Below, piece after piece: positions 1 through 9,375 of a stretch of 19,217 nucleotides of DNA; within the stretch, counting starts at the first letter, position 1, and each line of letters opens with the position of its first letter. The notes below the pieces were generated by a model. That model searched no databases. It saw nothing but the letters and a program-made list of their open reading frames with translations, and was not told the DNA's origin. The translations under genes and the position numbers were made by a program. The DNA comes from Willaertia magna (lineage: Eukaryota; Heterolobosea; Eutetramitea; Acrasida; Naegleriidae). Where the stretch lies: NCBI GenBank assembly GCA_902984215.1, contig CADWAF010000263.1, positions 1 to 19,217 of the forward strand. Direction: 5' to 3'.

Positions 1-808
1 CATTAAGACAATTCATCGGTGACCAATGTTTTGAAAGTGTTTTCTTGAATTTTAATCTTGAAACTGCTTGTATTTCATTATTGATTTCAAAATTATTGGG
101 TGTTTTAGTTATTCTTGGATCTGTTTTATACAAGGTTCCTCAAATTATCACCATTTGGAGAAAGTCTTCTGTTGTTGGATTATCTTCTTTAATGTTTATT
201 ATTGAAATTTACACTCAAGTCATTACATTAGGTTATAACATTAGAGAAAACAATCCATTCAGTACCTATGGAGAATATGTTTTTATGATTGCACAAAGTA
301 AGTATTAACCCATCATCAAATTATTGACAATCAAAAAGATGTCGTAATTCTATTATTCTTCTTTGTTTATTCAAAAACTGATATCGTTTTTTCTCTATCC
401 AGTATTATCTTCCCAGTTGCTTTCTATTTTATCGTTTTTGATCGTAATTACGTCACCATGGAACATGTAGCAATTTTACAAGCCTTAAATTTACCATTAT
501 TCATGTTCTCTCGTATTCCTCAAATCATTAAGAATTTCACACAAAAGGGAGTTGGTGCATTATCTTTCACTACCACCTTTTTACAATTGGCCGGAAGTGG
601 TGCTCGTTTATTCACTACCTATAAAGAATTAGACGATAAATTATTATTAATCACCTCCTTCATTGCTGTTGTATTGAATGGTACCTTATTATTACAAATT
701 TTGTATTATGGATCTGGAAATGTTCAAGCAACAACAACAAGTGCTGCTGTCTCAACAACTCCTACATCAACAACAACAAAGAAAAGAAAATCCGCAAAAA
801 TTGAGTAA
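1..808 (+). CDS. mpdu1: MPDU1-like PQ-loop protein (mannose-P-dolichol utilization defect 1), 5' end missing
   Basis: The product is a polytopic ER membrane protein of the PQ-loop family. In animals MPDU1 is needed for use of dolichol-phosphate mannose and glucose in N-glycan and GPI assembly. The reading frame is open from the window edge (codons from base 3). Exons are <1-297 and 339-808, with a 41-nt GT-AG intron at 298-338; joining them completes an Asn codon. Two PQ-loop motifs are visible, KVPQIITIWRKSSVVGLS near base 140 and SRIPQIIKNFTQKGVGALS near base 510, each followed by hydrophobic helices. The segment GDQCFESVF before the first helix matches the family N-terminus, so only about 15-20 residues should be missing (254 residues are seen; human MPDU1 has 247). 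The tail is Thr/Ser-rich and ends in a basic stretch (KKRKSAKIE) that could act as an ER-retrieval signal (inference). AATAAA at 814-819 is a candidate poly(A) signal. The next gene starts 75 bp downstream. Confidence 0.9.
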
Positions 809-883
809 ATAATAATAAAAAAATTGATCTTACAATAATGGTAGGGATTTTGTATTCTTTTTCCTTTTAACACTCGTGTTGAA

Positions 884-2941
884 ATGAAGAGCCTTAATGG
901 AAATGATTTCGAGAGAATAGAAAGGATAGGTAAAGGTTCTTTCGGAGAAGTATTTAAGGCGTAAGTTAAAATTACATGAGTTAATTAATTTTGTTTGTTA
1001 TGTAGACGAAATAAGAGAAATGGACATATAGTTGCAATTAAAACTATTGACTTAGAAAAGTCGGAAGATGATATTGAGGATATACAAAAAGAAATCCATG
1101 TATTATTACAATGTTCTTCGCCCTATGTAGTTTCAGTGTATGGCTCCTACGTGCAAGATACAAAATTATTAATTGTTATGGAATATTTAGGTGGAGGTTC
1201 TATTTTAGATTTAATTAAATGTTGTAATGGAAGATTTGAAGAAAAGTATATAGCAGTAATATTAAGGGAAGTACTTTACGGTTTAGATTATTTACATAGT
1301 ATGGGTTTAATTCATAGAGATATAAAAGCAGCAAACATTTTACTAAGTGATGATGGTAACGTTAAATTGGCCGATTTAGGTGTTTGTGGTCAACTATCAA
1401 AAACATTAAGCAAGAGACATTCTTTTGTAGGAACACCTTTCTGGAGTAAGTTTGTAGAAAAATTGTTCTTTTTTACTAATCAATTGTAGTGGCTCCAGAG
1501 GTCATAAGACAAGCTGGATATACAGAGAAAGTAAGTTGTTTTGTTTGACAGAATAGTTTTAACAATTATTAAGGCCGATATTTGGTCGTTAGGTATTACA
1601 GCTATTGAAATGGCAAAAGGAACGCCACCTTATTATGGAGATCCAATGAAAGTTCTCTTCTTAATACCAAAGAATGAACCACCAACTCTTGAGGGTAAAT
1701 TTTCTAAAAACTTCAAAGAATTTGTTTCTCTTTGTTTGAAAAAAGATCCATTAGAAAGACTTTCATCTAAGGAACTTTTGAAAACAAAATTTATTAAATC
1801 TGCTAAGAAGACTAATATACTTTTAGAACTTTTGGAAAGAAAGATTTTATATATTTCTTCTAAGACATCCCTCAGTTCTGGAACAAGTAGTGACTCTGAA
1901 GAACATGGCGATGACTATGAAACACCTTCTGATGCTGAAGCTAAGGATAAAGATGAAAATTATTGGAATTTTAGAAGCACTGTTATGAGGAGAAGAAAGT
2001 CTACATCTGTTTCTATCAAAGAAATAGTCAACAAGAGAATACCAAAAGAATCTTTACCAAAGGTTGAATCTCAGCCACATATTAACTCCCATGCAAATAC
2101 TACTGAAACAGACTCTGAAGAGAATTCTTATTCAGGAGATTCAGATTTTTCTGACTCCCTCAACACGGGATATCAGACATGTAAGAGAGTTCTGTCTCAA
2201 CCAATAGGTAAAATTTCTCATTTAGACAAAGGTAATTTGTCAAAAGTTGCGTCTGAGGGTGATATCAAAATTGAAGTAGATGCATTATCTGAGGAATTTG
2301 TAGAACAACCTTTGACAATAATACCTGAAGAAATATTAGACGAAGAATATAGAGAATCTCAAAGCATCAAAACTGGTTTAAACGATAAAAACGATAAACC
2401 AGAGGAAACAGTTGAGTCCAATTCACCTGTTATACAACAGGGTGAAAATGGTATTATTGGGGAAAAGTCAACCCCAGAAATTAGACAATCGTCATCGAGA
2501 ATAGATTCCTATAGTTTAAATATGCTAACAAATGTACTAGAGCAAAGTTTACACCAAATCGGCAATGACAAAGGACTTCTTTCAACACAATCTGATGCAT
2601 TGCTTCAACAACAATTAAGGTCTAAATGTGAAGAAATAAGGCAATCTTTTGCCTCTGCAGAAAAACTATTTCCTGGGTTTACCAAATTATTTACAACCAA
2701 AACAATGGAAAACTATAAAGAACAAATGTCTAATTCTATTACGCCCTTTATAAAAAGAAATTCTAAACAAATGCTTCTCACCTCTGAACTCGAAATTGAA
2801 AAACCAAAGAAAGAGGATAAAGTAAAGAATAGTGCTTTGGAGAAGCTACAGAACAAGGTGGCAACAGCTTTAATGGCAAGGTGGAGGAAGAGATGTGAAA
2901 TGAATAATTTGTCTTATGGTCAAGAAAAAATTGAGGATTGA
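884..2941 (+). CDS. Ste20-family protein kinase, GCK-III type (MST3/MST4/SvkA-like)
   Basis: The gene encodes a 641-residue Ser/Thr kinase with an N-terminal catalytic domain (about residues 9-262). Exons are 884-960, 1006-1445, 1490-1530 and 1574-2941; introns are 45, 44 and 43 nt and the frame is kept at each junction. Visible motifs: glycine loop GKGSFGEV (from residue 16), Lys38 in VAIK, alpha-C Glu55, HRDIKAAN with catalytic Asp131, ADLG with Asp149, GTPFWMAPE, ADIWSLG and the APE-pairing Arg in DPLERLS. The stretch [18 protein letters not shown] points to GCK-III (MST3/MST4/YSK1, Dictyostelium severin kinase), which acts in cytoskeleton, Golgi and STRIPAK signalling. The DFG Phe is Leu here, which is usually compatible with activity. 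The 380-residue tail is acidic and Ser-rich with several SDSE-type clusters; a basic helix (MARWRKRCE) lies near the end. It has no recognisable SARAH or CNH domain. The first Met is directly before the kinase fold. Confidence 0.93.
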
Positions 2942-3073
2942 TTTTACAACGATTTCGAATATTTCCAAATTTAATAACCACAAAACCTTTTCTGACCATA
3001 AACCCAAATATGTTACTGATCTAAACCATAAAAATCAAAACTTGAAAGCCCTTTCCTTACAACAAAAAAAAGA

Positions 3074-4480
3074 ATGTCTATGACTCCAAACCAAGAAGAA
3101 GAAATAATTCGCTTTATTGAAAATTGGTAGGTATTTGTTTTATTACCAATTGGTTGGTTAACTCTTTCTAGTTTTGTTGATAATCATGGTAAAATACACA
3201 CCATGATAACTCCAACATTTTCCAATCCTAGAACTATAGATGAGTTATTAAAAGATGATTGTATGAAAAAAGGAGCTTCTATTGATGCGTCAAGTGTAGG
3301 ATTTGCTTTAGTAAATCAATCTGATATGAGATTAAAACCAGATCCAAAAGCAATATATGAACTCCCTCCAATTACTTCAAAACAGTATCCTGAAAAAAAT
3401 CATCGTAGAATATTAGTGTTTGCAAATATTGTAGGAAAAGATAGTGGAAAACCTTTCGATTCAGATGGAAGATACATTTTACAAAAGAATGTTGATAAAT
3501 ATTTAACATCAAAAGGTTTAAGGATGACCGTCAAGGTTGAACCAGAGTTCTTTTTATTAGATAAAGAAACTTTACAACCACTAGATCAAATGAAATATTC
3601 AACAGCCTTCCCATTTTCTATAGGACAAGCTTTCATCATGGATTTATCAAGAGAATTAATTAGATTGAAAATTCCAGTACAAGTTTTACATCATGAATGT
3701 GGACACGGTCAATATGAAATTGAATTAAATCATGAAAATGTTGTGAAACAAGCTGATAATGTAATTGTATTTAAAAACTTGGCTCATTGTATTGCAGAAA
3801 AACATGGAATCGTTGTTAACTTTATGCCAAAACCTTTTATTAATCAAGCTGGAAGTGGTCAACACGTTCATATAAGATTGTATAAGAAAGATGATAATTC
3901 TAATGAAGAAGTAAGTTTATTTGGTAATCCACAAAAAGAAGATGAATTGTCAGCGGAAGGTGAAAGCTTTATTGCTGGATTACTGAAACATATTAATGCA
4001 ATAACTGCAGTTGCAAACCCAACAATTAACTCTTACAAAAGAATGGTACCAAATCATGAAGCTCCAACATCAGCTGTGTGGGGCTATAAGAATAGAACTG
4101 CCTTATTACGTGTACCTCTTATTTCTAATTGGAAAGAAGCTGCTGTTGAAATAAGATCTCCTGATAACTTGTGTAATCCTTACTTGTTATTTAGTGTTTT
4201 GATTGCCTCTGGAGTAAGTGGTGTAGAAGAAAACTTAAAAGCTCCTCCTTGTAGAAATGACAATATATTTAATTTAGATTTAGAGAAAGAAGGTATTAAA
4301 GCTCTTCCATCCACTTTAATTGATGCAATCAAAGAATTTGAAAAAGATCCCTTAATGAAAGAAGTTTTCACTGAACACAATTGTGAAATGTTTATTAAGG
4401 CAAAGACAACTGAATGGGAAAAGTATATCCATCACTGCATCACAGATTGGGAATTTCAAAGATATTCCAAATTAATGTAA
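3074..4480 (+). CDS. glnA: Glutamine synthetase, type I (GlnA-like)
   Basis: This 453-residue enzyme condenses glutamate and ammonia to glutamine with ATP. Exons are 3074-3126 and 3172-4480; the 45-nt intron splits a Cys codon. The first exon gives the start MSMTPNQEEE and restores the N-terminal beta-grasp domain (FVDNHGKIH, then DASSVGF). Catalytic residues of the bacterial GSI family are all visible: Asp56 (Asp50 in enteric GS), Glu141 and Glu143 in EPEFF, Glu193 and Glu200 in HHECGHGQYEIE, His249 in GSGQHVH, NSYKRMVP with Arg308, Glu314 in NHEAP, NRTALLRVP, and Glu345/Arg346 in EIRSPD. The C-terminus (AKTTEWEKYIHHCITDWE) fits the family end. The adenylylation-site sequence of enteric enzymes is absent. 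With the ammonia-site Asp and Glu kept, true GS activity is likelier than a gamma-glutamyl-amine ligase, though that cannot be excluded. No mitochondrial leader is obvious, so a cytosolic location is inferred. Confidence 0.92.
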
Positions 4481-4580
4481 ATATTATTTAGTTTGTACAA
4501 TTAATGTTTGCTCTAAAGCTTCTCCATTTCTAATTCTTTCCTTTAGTGAATTAATTCCTTTCTTTGTTTTTAAATTTAAA

Positions 4581-6178
4581 TAGCAAACATTTAGTTTAAT
4601 TTTTTCCTACTTTACGACCCAACAAATATAATGAAACTTCTATAAGTGTTTTTGTATTATTACCTTCCAACAAGCCTAAAAATTACGGTAATGTTGTAGT
4701 CAATTTAATTCTAGTAATAATAGTCAAAATAAATACATTGTTCTCTATCGTTACAGGCATTGATGTGAGTAACATTCAATTCATCTTGCTTATATCCATG
4801 ACTCTAAAGATTTTTAGTGAAATTAAACAGACATTACTTACTGCATGAACATGTCCACAAACTAATAGTTTCAATTCTTTTAAATGCTTAATTCTTTCCT
4901 TTAATGCAGTACTACCTCTTGCACCTCCGTCTAGTATTCCTCTGATAGGAGTATGTGATATAAGAATATTAGTCTTTAAAATTGTGGCAATTAATTGAAA
5001 CAATGTAATAAATTAACTTACATTTTCTGGAATATTGCTGTAAATTACTTCCAATAATTCTTCACTTTTGTAAAAGTACTTATTATCAACAAACTCCATA
5101 TAAGATTCTCCAGGTTGATCAGACATATTAGGAACATAAGGCAAACCATAAATATTTATACCATCTATACAAACACTAGTGTCTTGTAAATAAGTTGCAT
5201 TTGACAGAATTTCTTGAGTCTTTTTAATTTCCCAAATAGAAGCTCGCCCTTCATGGTTTCTGTTTTTCAAGTTTTAAAAAAGATATTGAAATGTTTATAA
5301 CATACCCACAAATAACAATTTTATGTTTGTGTGTTAAGGTACCTAACCAATTATTAAATTGTTCCATTTCATATTGACTTCCTCTATCAGTAAAATCACC
5401 TGCACAGATTAATATGTCACCTTCAGGAATTTCTAGCTTTTTATGTTTGTTATGAGTGTCAGAAATAGTAATTATTCTTAATTTCTTCTCTCCACTTCCA
5501 ATCTTAAAATCATTTATGAAGTAAGGGTGGTCATACTTTTCTCCACTGATAACTCTTCTTTTCGACAATATTTGAGACAAATCATTATTACTTGAATTAT
5601 TATTTTGAGCTACTGTTGGTGGTTTTACAGTAATTGAAGTAGTAGGCGGAGGAGGTACTTTAGAACTTGCATTGGAAAAACCAACTTTTACTTTAATCTC
5701 TTTTTGTTTTCTTTGGTTGGTGGCTACTATTGTGCTGGGTGGTAACGGAATGTAATTATTTGATGACATTTTTTTGATTGTTGAAAGGTTGTGTTCATCA
5801 CCACAAATTAAATACCTTTTCCGAGTTCACCATGGCTTTGTTCGTAGTAGTTTTGAATTGTATTGATGGGAAAACGTGATTTGAAATCCAATTCTAAAGT
5901 GTTTGGTGAAAATTGATTTTGTTGCAATCTTCTAAGAGCTGCAAATGCAATCATTACAGCATTGTCTGTACAATGTGAAATTGGTGATAAATACAAATTA
6001 AAGTCTTTCTTTGAAGTTAATCTGTGCAAATTACTTCTTAAATATGAATTTGAGGAAACACCACCCGACACAATTAATGTTTTCGTCCGACTAGCACAAG
6101 TATTTAAAGCCAATTCTAATTTATCTAATATATGGGTACAAGCGGTGTATTGGAATGAAGCAGCTATATCTCTTACTT
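4581..6178. repeat. Segmental duplication, copy 1
   Basis: This segment recurs in direct orientation at 17617-19217. It holds the whole metallophosphoesterase gene with its downstream region and the last 371 bp of OSGEPL1. The left boundary is sharp: identity starts at TAGCAAACATTTAG (base 4581), and the flanking sequences at the two loci differ. The right boundary is unknown because the second copy reaches the window end. No terminal inverted repeats, target-site duplications or transposase are seen at the left edge. Confidence 0.95.
4711..5769 (-). CDS. Calcineurin-like metallophosphoesterase, MPPED1/MPPED2 family (copy 1)
   Basis: This is a predicted metal-dependent phosphodiesterase of 308 residues; the substrate is unknown (some MPPED proteins hydrolyse 2',3'-cAMP). 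Exons on the minus strand are 5306-5769, 5022-5259, 4842-4973 and 4711-4803; introns are 46, 48 and 38 nt. Splicing restores the whole metal centre: SDTH (Asp104, His106), GDFTD (Asp125), GNHE (Asn156, His157, formed across the first junction), SHTP (His241) and GHVH (His275, His277). The last exon gives SHGYKQDELNVTHINAC and ends CIYFDYYY, matching the family's ...INAS...IVFD terminus but somewhat shorter. The first 90 residues are low-complexity (Pro, Thr, Asn) and contain no clear targeting signal. The start follows an A-tract (CAAAAAAATG). It lies 38 nt downstream of OSGEPL1 on the same strand. A near-identical second gene lies at 17748-18808. Confidence 0.9.
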
Positions 6179-7139
6179 GTTGAATAGTTAAAGGTATTTG
6201 GTTTTCTTCCGATAGTTTAGTGTTCTGAGTCTTTCTGGAGTGTATATCAGTTAATGATTTCACTACTCGCAATACATCAGATTTTAGCCCTGAAAATGAA
6301 TATTCAATATCATTCTTTCGTGTCTTTCTCATAGGTATTGTAAATTCATATTTATTATGATCTCCCTTAGATGCCAATGTTTCAATAAACTTTCCTCCAC
6401 TGATTGGAAAAGTATCAATAGTTTTAATTCCTAATTCTTCCTTAATTAATTCTTTTAAATCAATATCACATTTAATTGATTGTAATAATCTTGCTGTTTT
6501 GTCATAACATTCTCCAATAGAATCATCTTGGGTTGTTCCAATAATTTCGTAATTACCTAAAGATTCAGCAAATGCTATTAAGCAATGTCCACCACTAACT
6601 AATAGTACTAGGTAAGGAAAATCAATTGTAGAAGATTGATTCATTAACGGCATTAATAAGTGACCTTCTAAATGGTGAATAGGAATAAGAGGAACTTCTA
6701 ATTCTGAGGCAACTTTCTTGGCACTTGTTAAACCTACTTTAAGGCACGGAGGTAAACCAGGACCAATTGTTACTGCCACATTTGTTGGTTTTGTGTTAAA
6801 TTTGTTGTACACATACCCCAGAGATTCAACTATCATATCATCCAAAGTTTGTTTATGCATTGAGCCCATCTCTGAAGGATGAACACCTCCCCATTTCTCT
6901 AATAATTGGTAATGTGTGGTCACTTTCTCGTAAAGTATCTCTTCATTTTGATTTATTATAGCTACTGCTGTATCGTCACAACTAGTTTCTATACCCAAAA
7001 TGATTTGTTCGGATTTGTTAACATTAGAAAATGGATTGTAGTGATAATAATACGGCAAATTATTGAACGTCAATTTGTTAAAATGTTTAATTTTCGGATT
7101 TATTTTGTGAAATGTTTTCTTGAATATTAAGCTTTTCAT
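5808..7139 (-). CDS. OSGEPL1: Mitochondrial tRNA N6-threonylcarbamoyladenosine synthase (OSGEPL1/Qri7, TsaD family)
   Basis: This enzyme transfers the threonylcarbamoyl group to A37 of ANN-decoding mitochondrial tRNAs. The intronless gene gives 443 residues (yeast Qri7 about 407). The first 40 residues are rich in Lys, Phe and Asn and lack acidic residues (MKSLIFKKTFHKINPKIKHF), as expected of a mitochondrial presequence. The Kae1/TsaD fold follows: GIETSCDDTAVAI (from residue 49), GGVHPSEM, GPGLPPCLKVG, metal-binding HLEGH (His156, His160), VSGGHC, DDSIGECYDKTARLL, and near the end VSGGVSSN and HCTDNAVMIAFAAL with the metal-binding Asp. The element ISGGKFIETLASKGD resembles animal OSGEPL1 rather than the cytosolic Kae1/OSGEP version, which supports the mitochondrial assignment. 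It starts 5 nt after the NMD3 stop codon. Its last 123 codons are duplicated without change at the window end. Confidence 0.95.
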   Translation of the reverse strand: MKSLIFKKTFHKINPKIKHFNKLTFNNLPYYYHYNPFSNVNKSEQIILGIETSCDDTAVAIINQNEEILYEKVTTHYQLLEKWGGVHPSEMGSMHKQTLDDMIVESLGYVYNKFNTKPTNVAVTIGPGLPPCLKVGLTSAKKVASELEVPLIPIHHLEGHLLMPLMNQSSTIDFPYLVLLVSGGHCLIAFAESLGNYEIIGTTQDDSIGECYDKTARLLQSIKCDIDLKELIKEELGIKTIDTFPISGGKFIETLASKGDHNKYEFTIPMRKTRKNDIEYSFSGLKSDVLRVVKSLTDIHSRKTQNTKLSEENQIPLTIQQVRDIAASFQYTACTHILDKLELALNTCASRTKTLIVSGGVSSNSYLRSNLHRLTSKKDFNLYLSPISHCTDNAVMIAFAALRRLQQNQFSPNTLELDFKSRFPINTIQNYYEQSHGELGKGI

Positions 7140-7144
7140 TTTTT

Positions 7145-9106
7145 TTAGTTTTGTTCTTCGGTTTCGTCATCTCCTTGGTGCTTCATAGTTAAAGGTTTTG
7201 TCTTATTCTTTAATTCTTTTTCTTCATCCAATAATTCAGTTTCAGTAATTGTAGGAGCATAGTCATCTTCTTCAACGCTTATGTCATCATCTTCCTCTTC
7301 TGTCTTAGTTTCCTTCTTTGCAGTAAGTTCTTTCTTATAAATATTAATCTTTGCTCTCATTTCTTCATCTTCTTCTAATTCTCTGTAAAATTCTTCAATA
7401 TCCTTTTCACGTCTCTTTACATCAAATTTATCAGCACCACCTGTACCAATACCAATCTTTTCATTACTTTCTTTCTTATTCTTCTTTTTCTTCATTACAA
7501 CTTCTTTTTGCTCATCAATTGCTTCATTTGCATTGAAATCTCCCTTAACACCAAAGTTCTTTTCACTAGCTAAGGTCTTTAATTTCCAATTTCTTTCATG
7601 ACGTTTCTTATAAACTTTTCTAACTAAAATAACTTCAGGTAATTTGTTCATTTGAGAATGTTTATATTCTTTAATTGTTTCTTCCTCAAATTGTAAACGA
7701 TGTAAATCATAACCTAAAACTGTATCACCTGGTTTCAATAAACGACCTAAATGAGATTTGACAATAATAGGATCACTATCCATTTCATCACTTCTAACAA
7801 CTTGAACTTCACATAACATATATTTTCCATTAACTGCAACTGATGCTGTTGTTTCATTATCATTCTCTGCATTATTATTGTTAACTTGTGATTTTTTAGC
7901 AAAGTAAGAGTATTCCAATAATTCAACATCAATGACAGTGAATTCACTTAATTGTCTACTTGTTAAAGTTGCATGGAAAGGTTGTCTCCAATATAAAGCA
8001 CCATCTATTTCACTAGTTTGTAAAGTTGTTGGATCAATAAAGAATAAATTCTTATTAACTTTAGTACATAAAACAAATGGACCAATACCACCCATAGAAA
8101 CATGTAAACGTTTTGGTAAACATATTAAATCTTCTCTACAAATAGGTGCAATCTCTAAAGAGAATGAATATTTAAAGTTGAACACATTTGAACTAGCATC
8201 GTGGGTAACTAAACGTTCAGATGTCTTCATCTTGATTGGAGATACACTTTGTAAGAAATCTACTAATTTCTTTGAACTTGATTTATCACTAAAGAAGAAA
8301 TCAATACCATCTGCTTCTTCTTTAATATTGATAGCCTTTTCATGTACGCCATGTTTCAAAATCAATTGTTCTAAGAATAAGAAAGTTCTTTTGTGATCTA
8401 ATTTTTGTCTAACTTGAACAACAGCATTCCAAGTAAATAAAGTGTGAGATTTTTGACATACTTCACATTGTTGATTTCTAACAATGAAATCAACAATAAA
8501 TGATTGTTGTAAAATAGTACCATTTCCAAAAACTTCTTTTTGAATTGTTAATTTAACCTTTAATCTTCTACTGTGAGGTTCTGTCCATAAAAATTTAGCA
8601 TCAATCAATTTAGCTTTTTGAAGACCGTGAATACGTTTTAAACATAAAGTTAATAGTTCTTTACTTTCTAAATCACACTTTACCCAATACTTTGGTGGTT
8701 GAAGATATCTTTCACATTCTCTACAAAAGAATATTGTTTCTTCTTTTTGAATTCCTTCGGTAATATCTACTTGACTTCTAATACAGTTCAAACACATATT
8801 AGCTGGATTAGCAGGGGTGGAGATACCACATAAACAACATAATACGTTAGGTGCAGGTTTTTTACTTCTTGAAGTTGTAGTAGTACGTCTTGTTGTAGAG
8901 GTTCTAGTTGTAACTTTACTTGAAGTAGAGATGGTATCACTATCTTTCTTCTTTTTCTTCTTTATTATTGGGTTATGTTCATGATTTTCCGTACAATTTT
9001 CGTTAGTACATGTATGGTGATGGTGGTAACCAGCAGTACTTTCCTTCTTGTTAACAGGATTAAATTCTTTCTCTTCAATAATTTCCAATACTTCTTCTTC
9101 ACTCAT
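7145..9106 (-). CDS. nmd3: NMD3, nuclear export adaptor of the 60S ribosomal subunit
   Basis: NMD3 binds the joining face of the pre-60S subunit and recruits the exportin Crm1. The 653-residue intronless frame has the Nmd3 zinc region: VLCCLCG (residues 88-94), NPANMCLNCIRSQVDITEGI, FFCRECERYLQPPKYWVKC and ELLTLCLKRI, then CEVCQKSH about 90 residues later. The central eIF5A-like and OB-fold parts (VDFIVRNQQCEVC, LKPGDTVLGYDLH, EVILVRKVYKKR) can be followed. The C-terminus is highly acidic and Lys-rich with coiled-coil character, where family members carry Crm1 export signals; LDEEKEL is part of this region, but no signal can be fixed by eye. Unusual: an N-terminal extension of about 85 residues precedes the zinc region and carries HHHH, further Cys and His residues and a Lys7 run. 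The start follows a TCAAAAAAATG leader. Confidence 0.95.
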   Translation of the reverse strand: MSEEEVLEIIEEKEFNPVNKKESTAGYHHHHTCTNENCTENHEHNPIIKKKKKKDSDTISTSSKVTTRTSTTRRTTTTSRSKKPAPNVLCCLCGISTPANPANMCLNCIRSQVDITEGIQKEETIFFCRECERYLQPPKYWVKCDLESKELLTLCLKRIHGLQKAKLIDAKFLWTEPHSRRLKVKLTIQKEVFGNGTILQQSFIVDFIVRNQQCEVCQKSHTLFTWNAVVQVRQKLDHKRTFLFLEQLILKHGVHEKAINIKEEADGIDFFFSDKSSSKKLVDFLQSVSPIKMKTSERLVTHDASSNVFNFKYSFSLEIAPICREDLICLPKRLHVSMGGIGPFVLCTKVNKNLFFIDPTTLQTSEIDGALYWRQPFHATLTSRQLSEFTVIDVELLEYSYFAKKSQVNNNNAENDNETTASVAVNGKYMLCEVQVVRSDEMDSDPIIVKSHLGRLLKPGDTVLGYDLHRLQFEEETIKEYKHSQMNKLPEVILVRKVYKKRHERNWKLKTLASEKNFGVKGDFNANEAIDEQKEVVMKKKKNKKESNEKIGIGTGGADKFDVKRREKDIEEFYRELEEDEEMRAKINIYKKELTAKKETKTEEEDDDISVEEDDYAPTITETELLDEEKELKNKTKPLTMKHQGDDETEEQN

Positions 9107-9375
9107 TTTTTTGAATCGAGAAAGTTTAATTGGCTCATTTAGCTCTTTGTTTAAATTTTGAATAAATGCTTCAATGAATGGTGGAACTAAACAATTTCAA
9201 TTCAATAATATATTTAATTACAATGTAATGCGGAAGTAATTATTTGAAATCCTCCCTGCTGAAATCCTTAGATAACACTATTTTTAAATTCCTATTATTT
9301 TATTATAATTTTTCAAAACTGTTTTATTTACAATTACTTTAATACATTTAAGCTAAGAAACATTTTGTTGCTTCT

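Noticed and set aside
725..782. CAA/ACA-rich microsatellite
   Set aside because: It encodes the Thr/Ser-rich MPDU1 tail with mixed codons, which is ordinary low-complexity coding sequence.
2562..2941. SARAH or other dimerisation domain at the kinase C-terminus
   Set aside because: The tail has helical, charged stretches but no recognisable SARAH pattern, and the catalytic domain is GCK-III, which does not carry one.
4600..4677. Alternative last phosphoesterase exon (LLEGNNTKTL reading) spliced after THINAC
   Set aside because: The needed donor GTAACG is unlike the others here. The unspliced frame ends INACNDREQCIYFDYYY, which fits the family terminus.
7932..8396. 154-codon plus-strand open frame
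   Set aside because: It lies antisense within NMD3, whose protein is clearly recognised; the frame is a shadow of its codon use.
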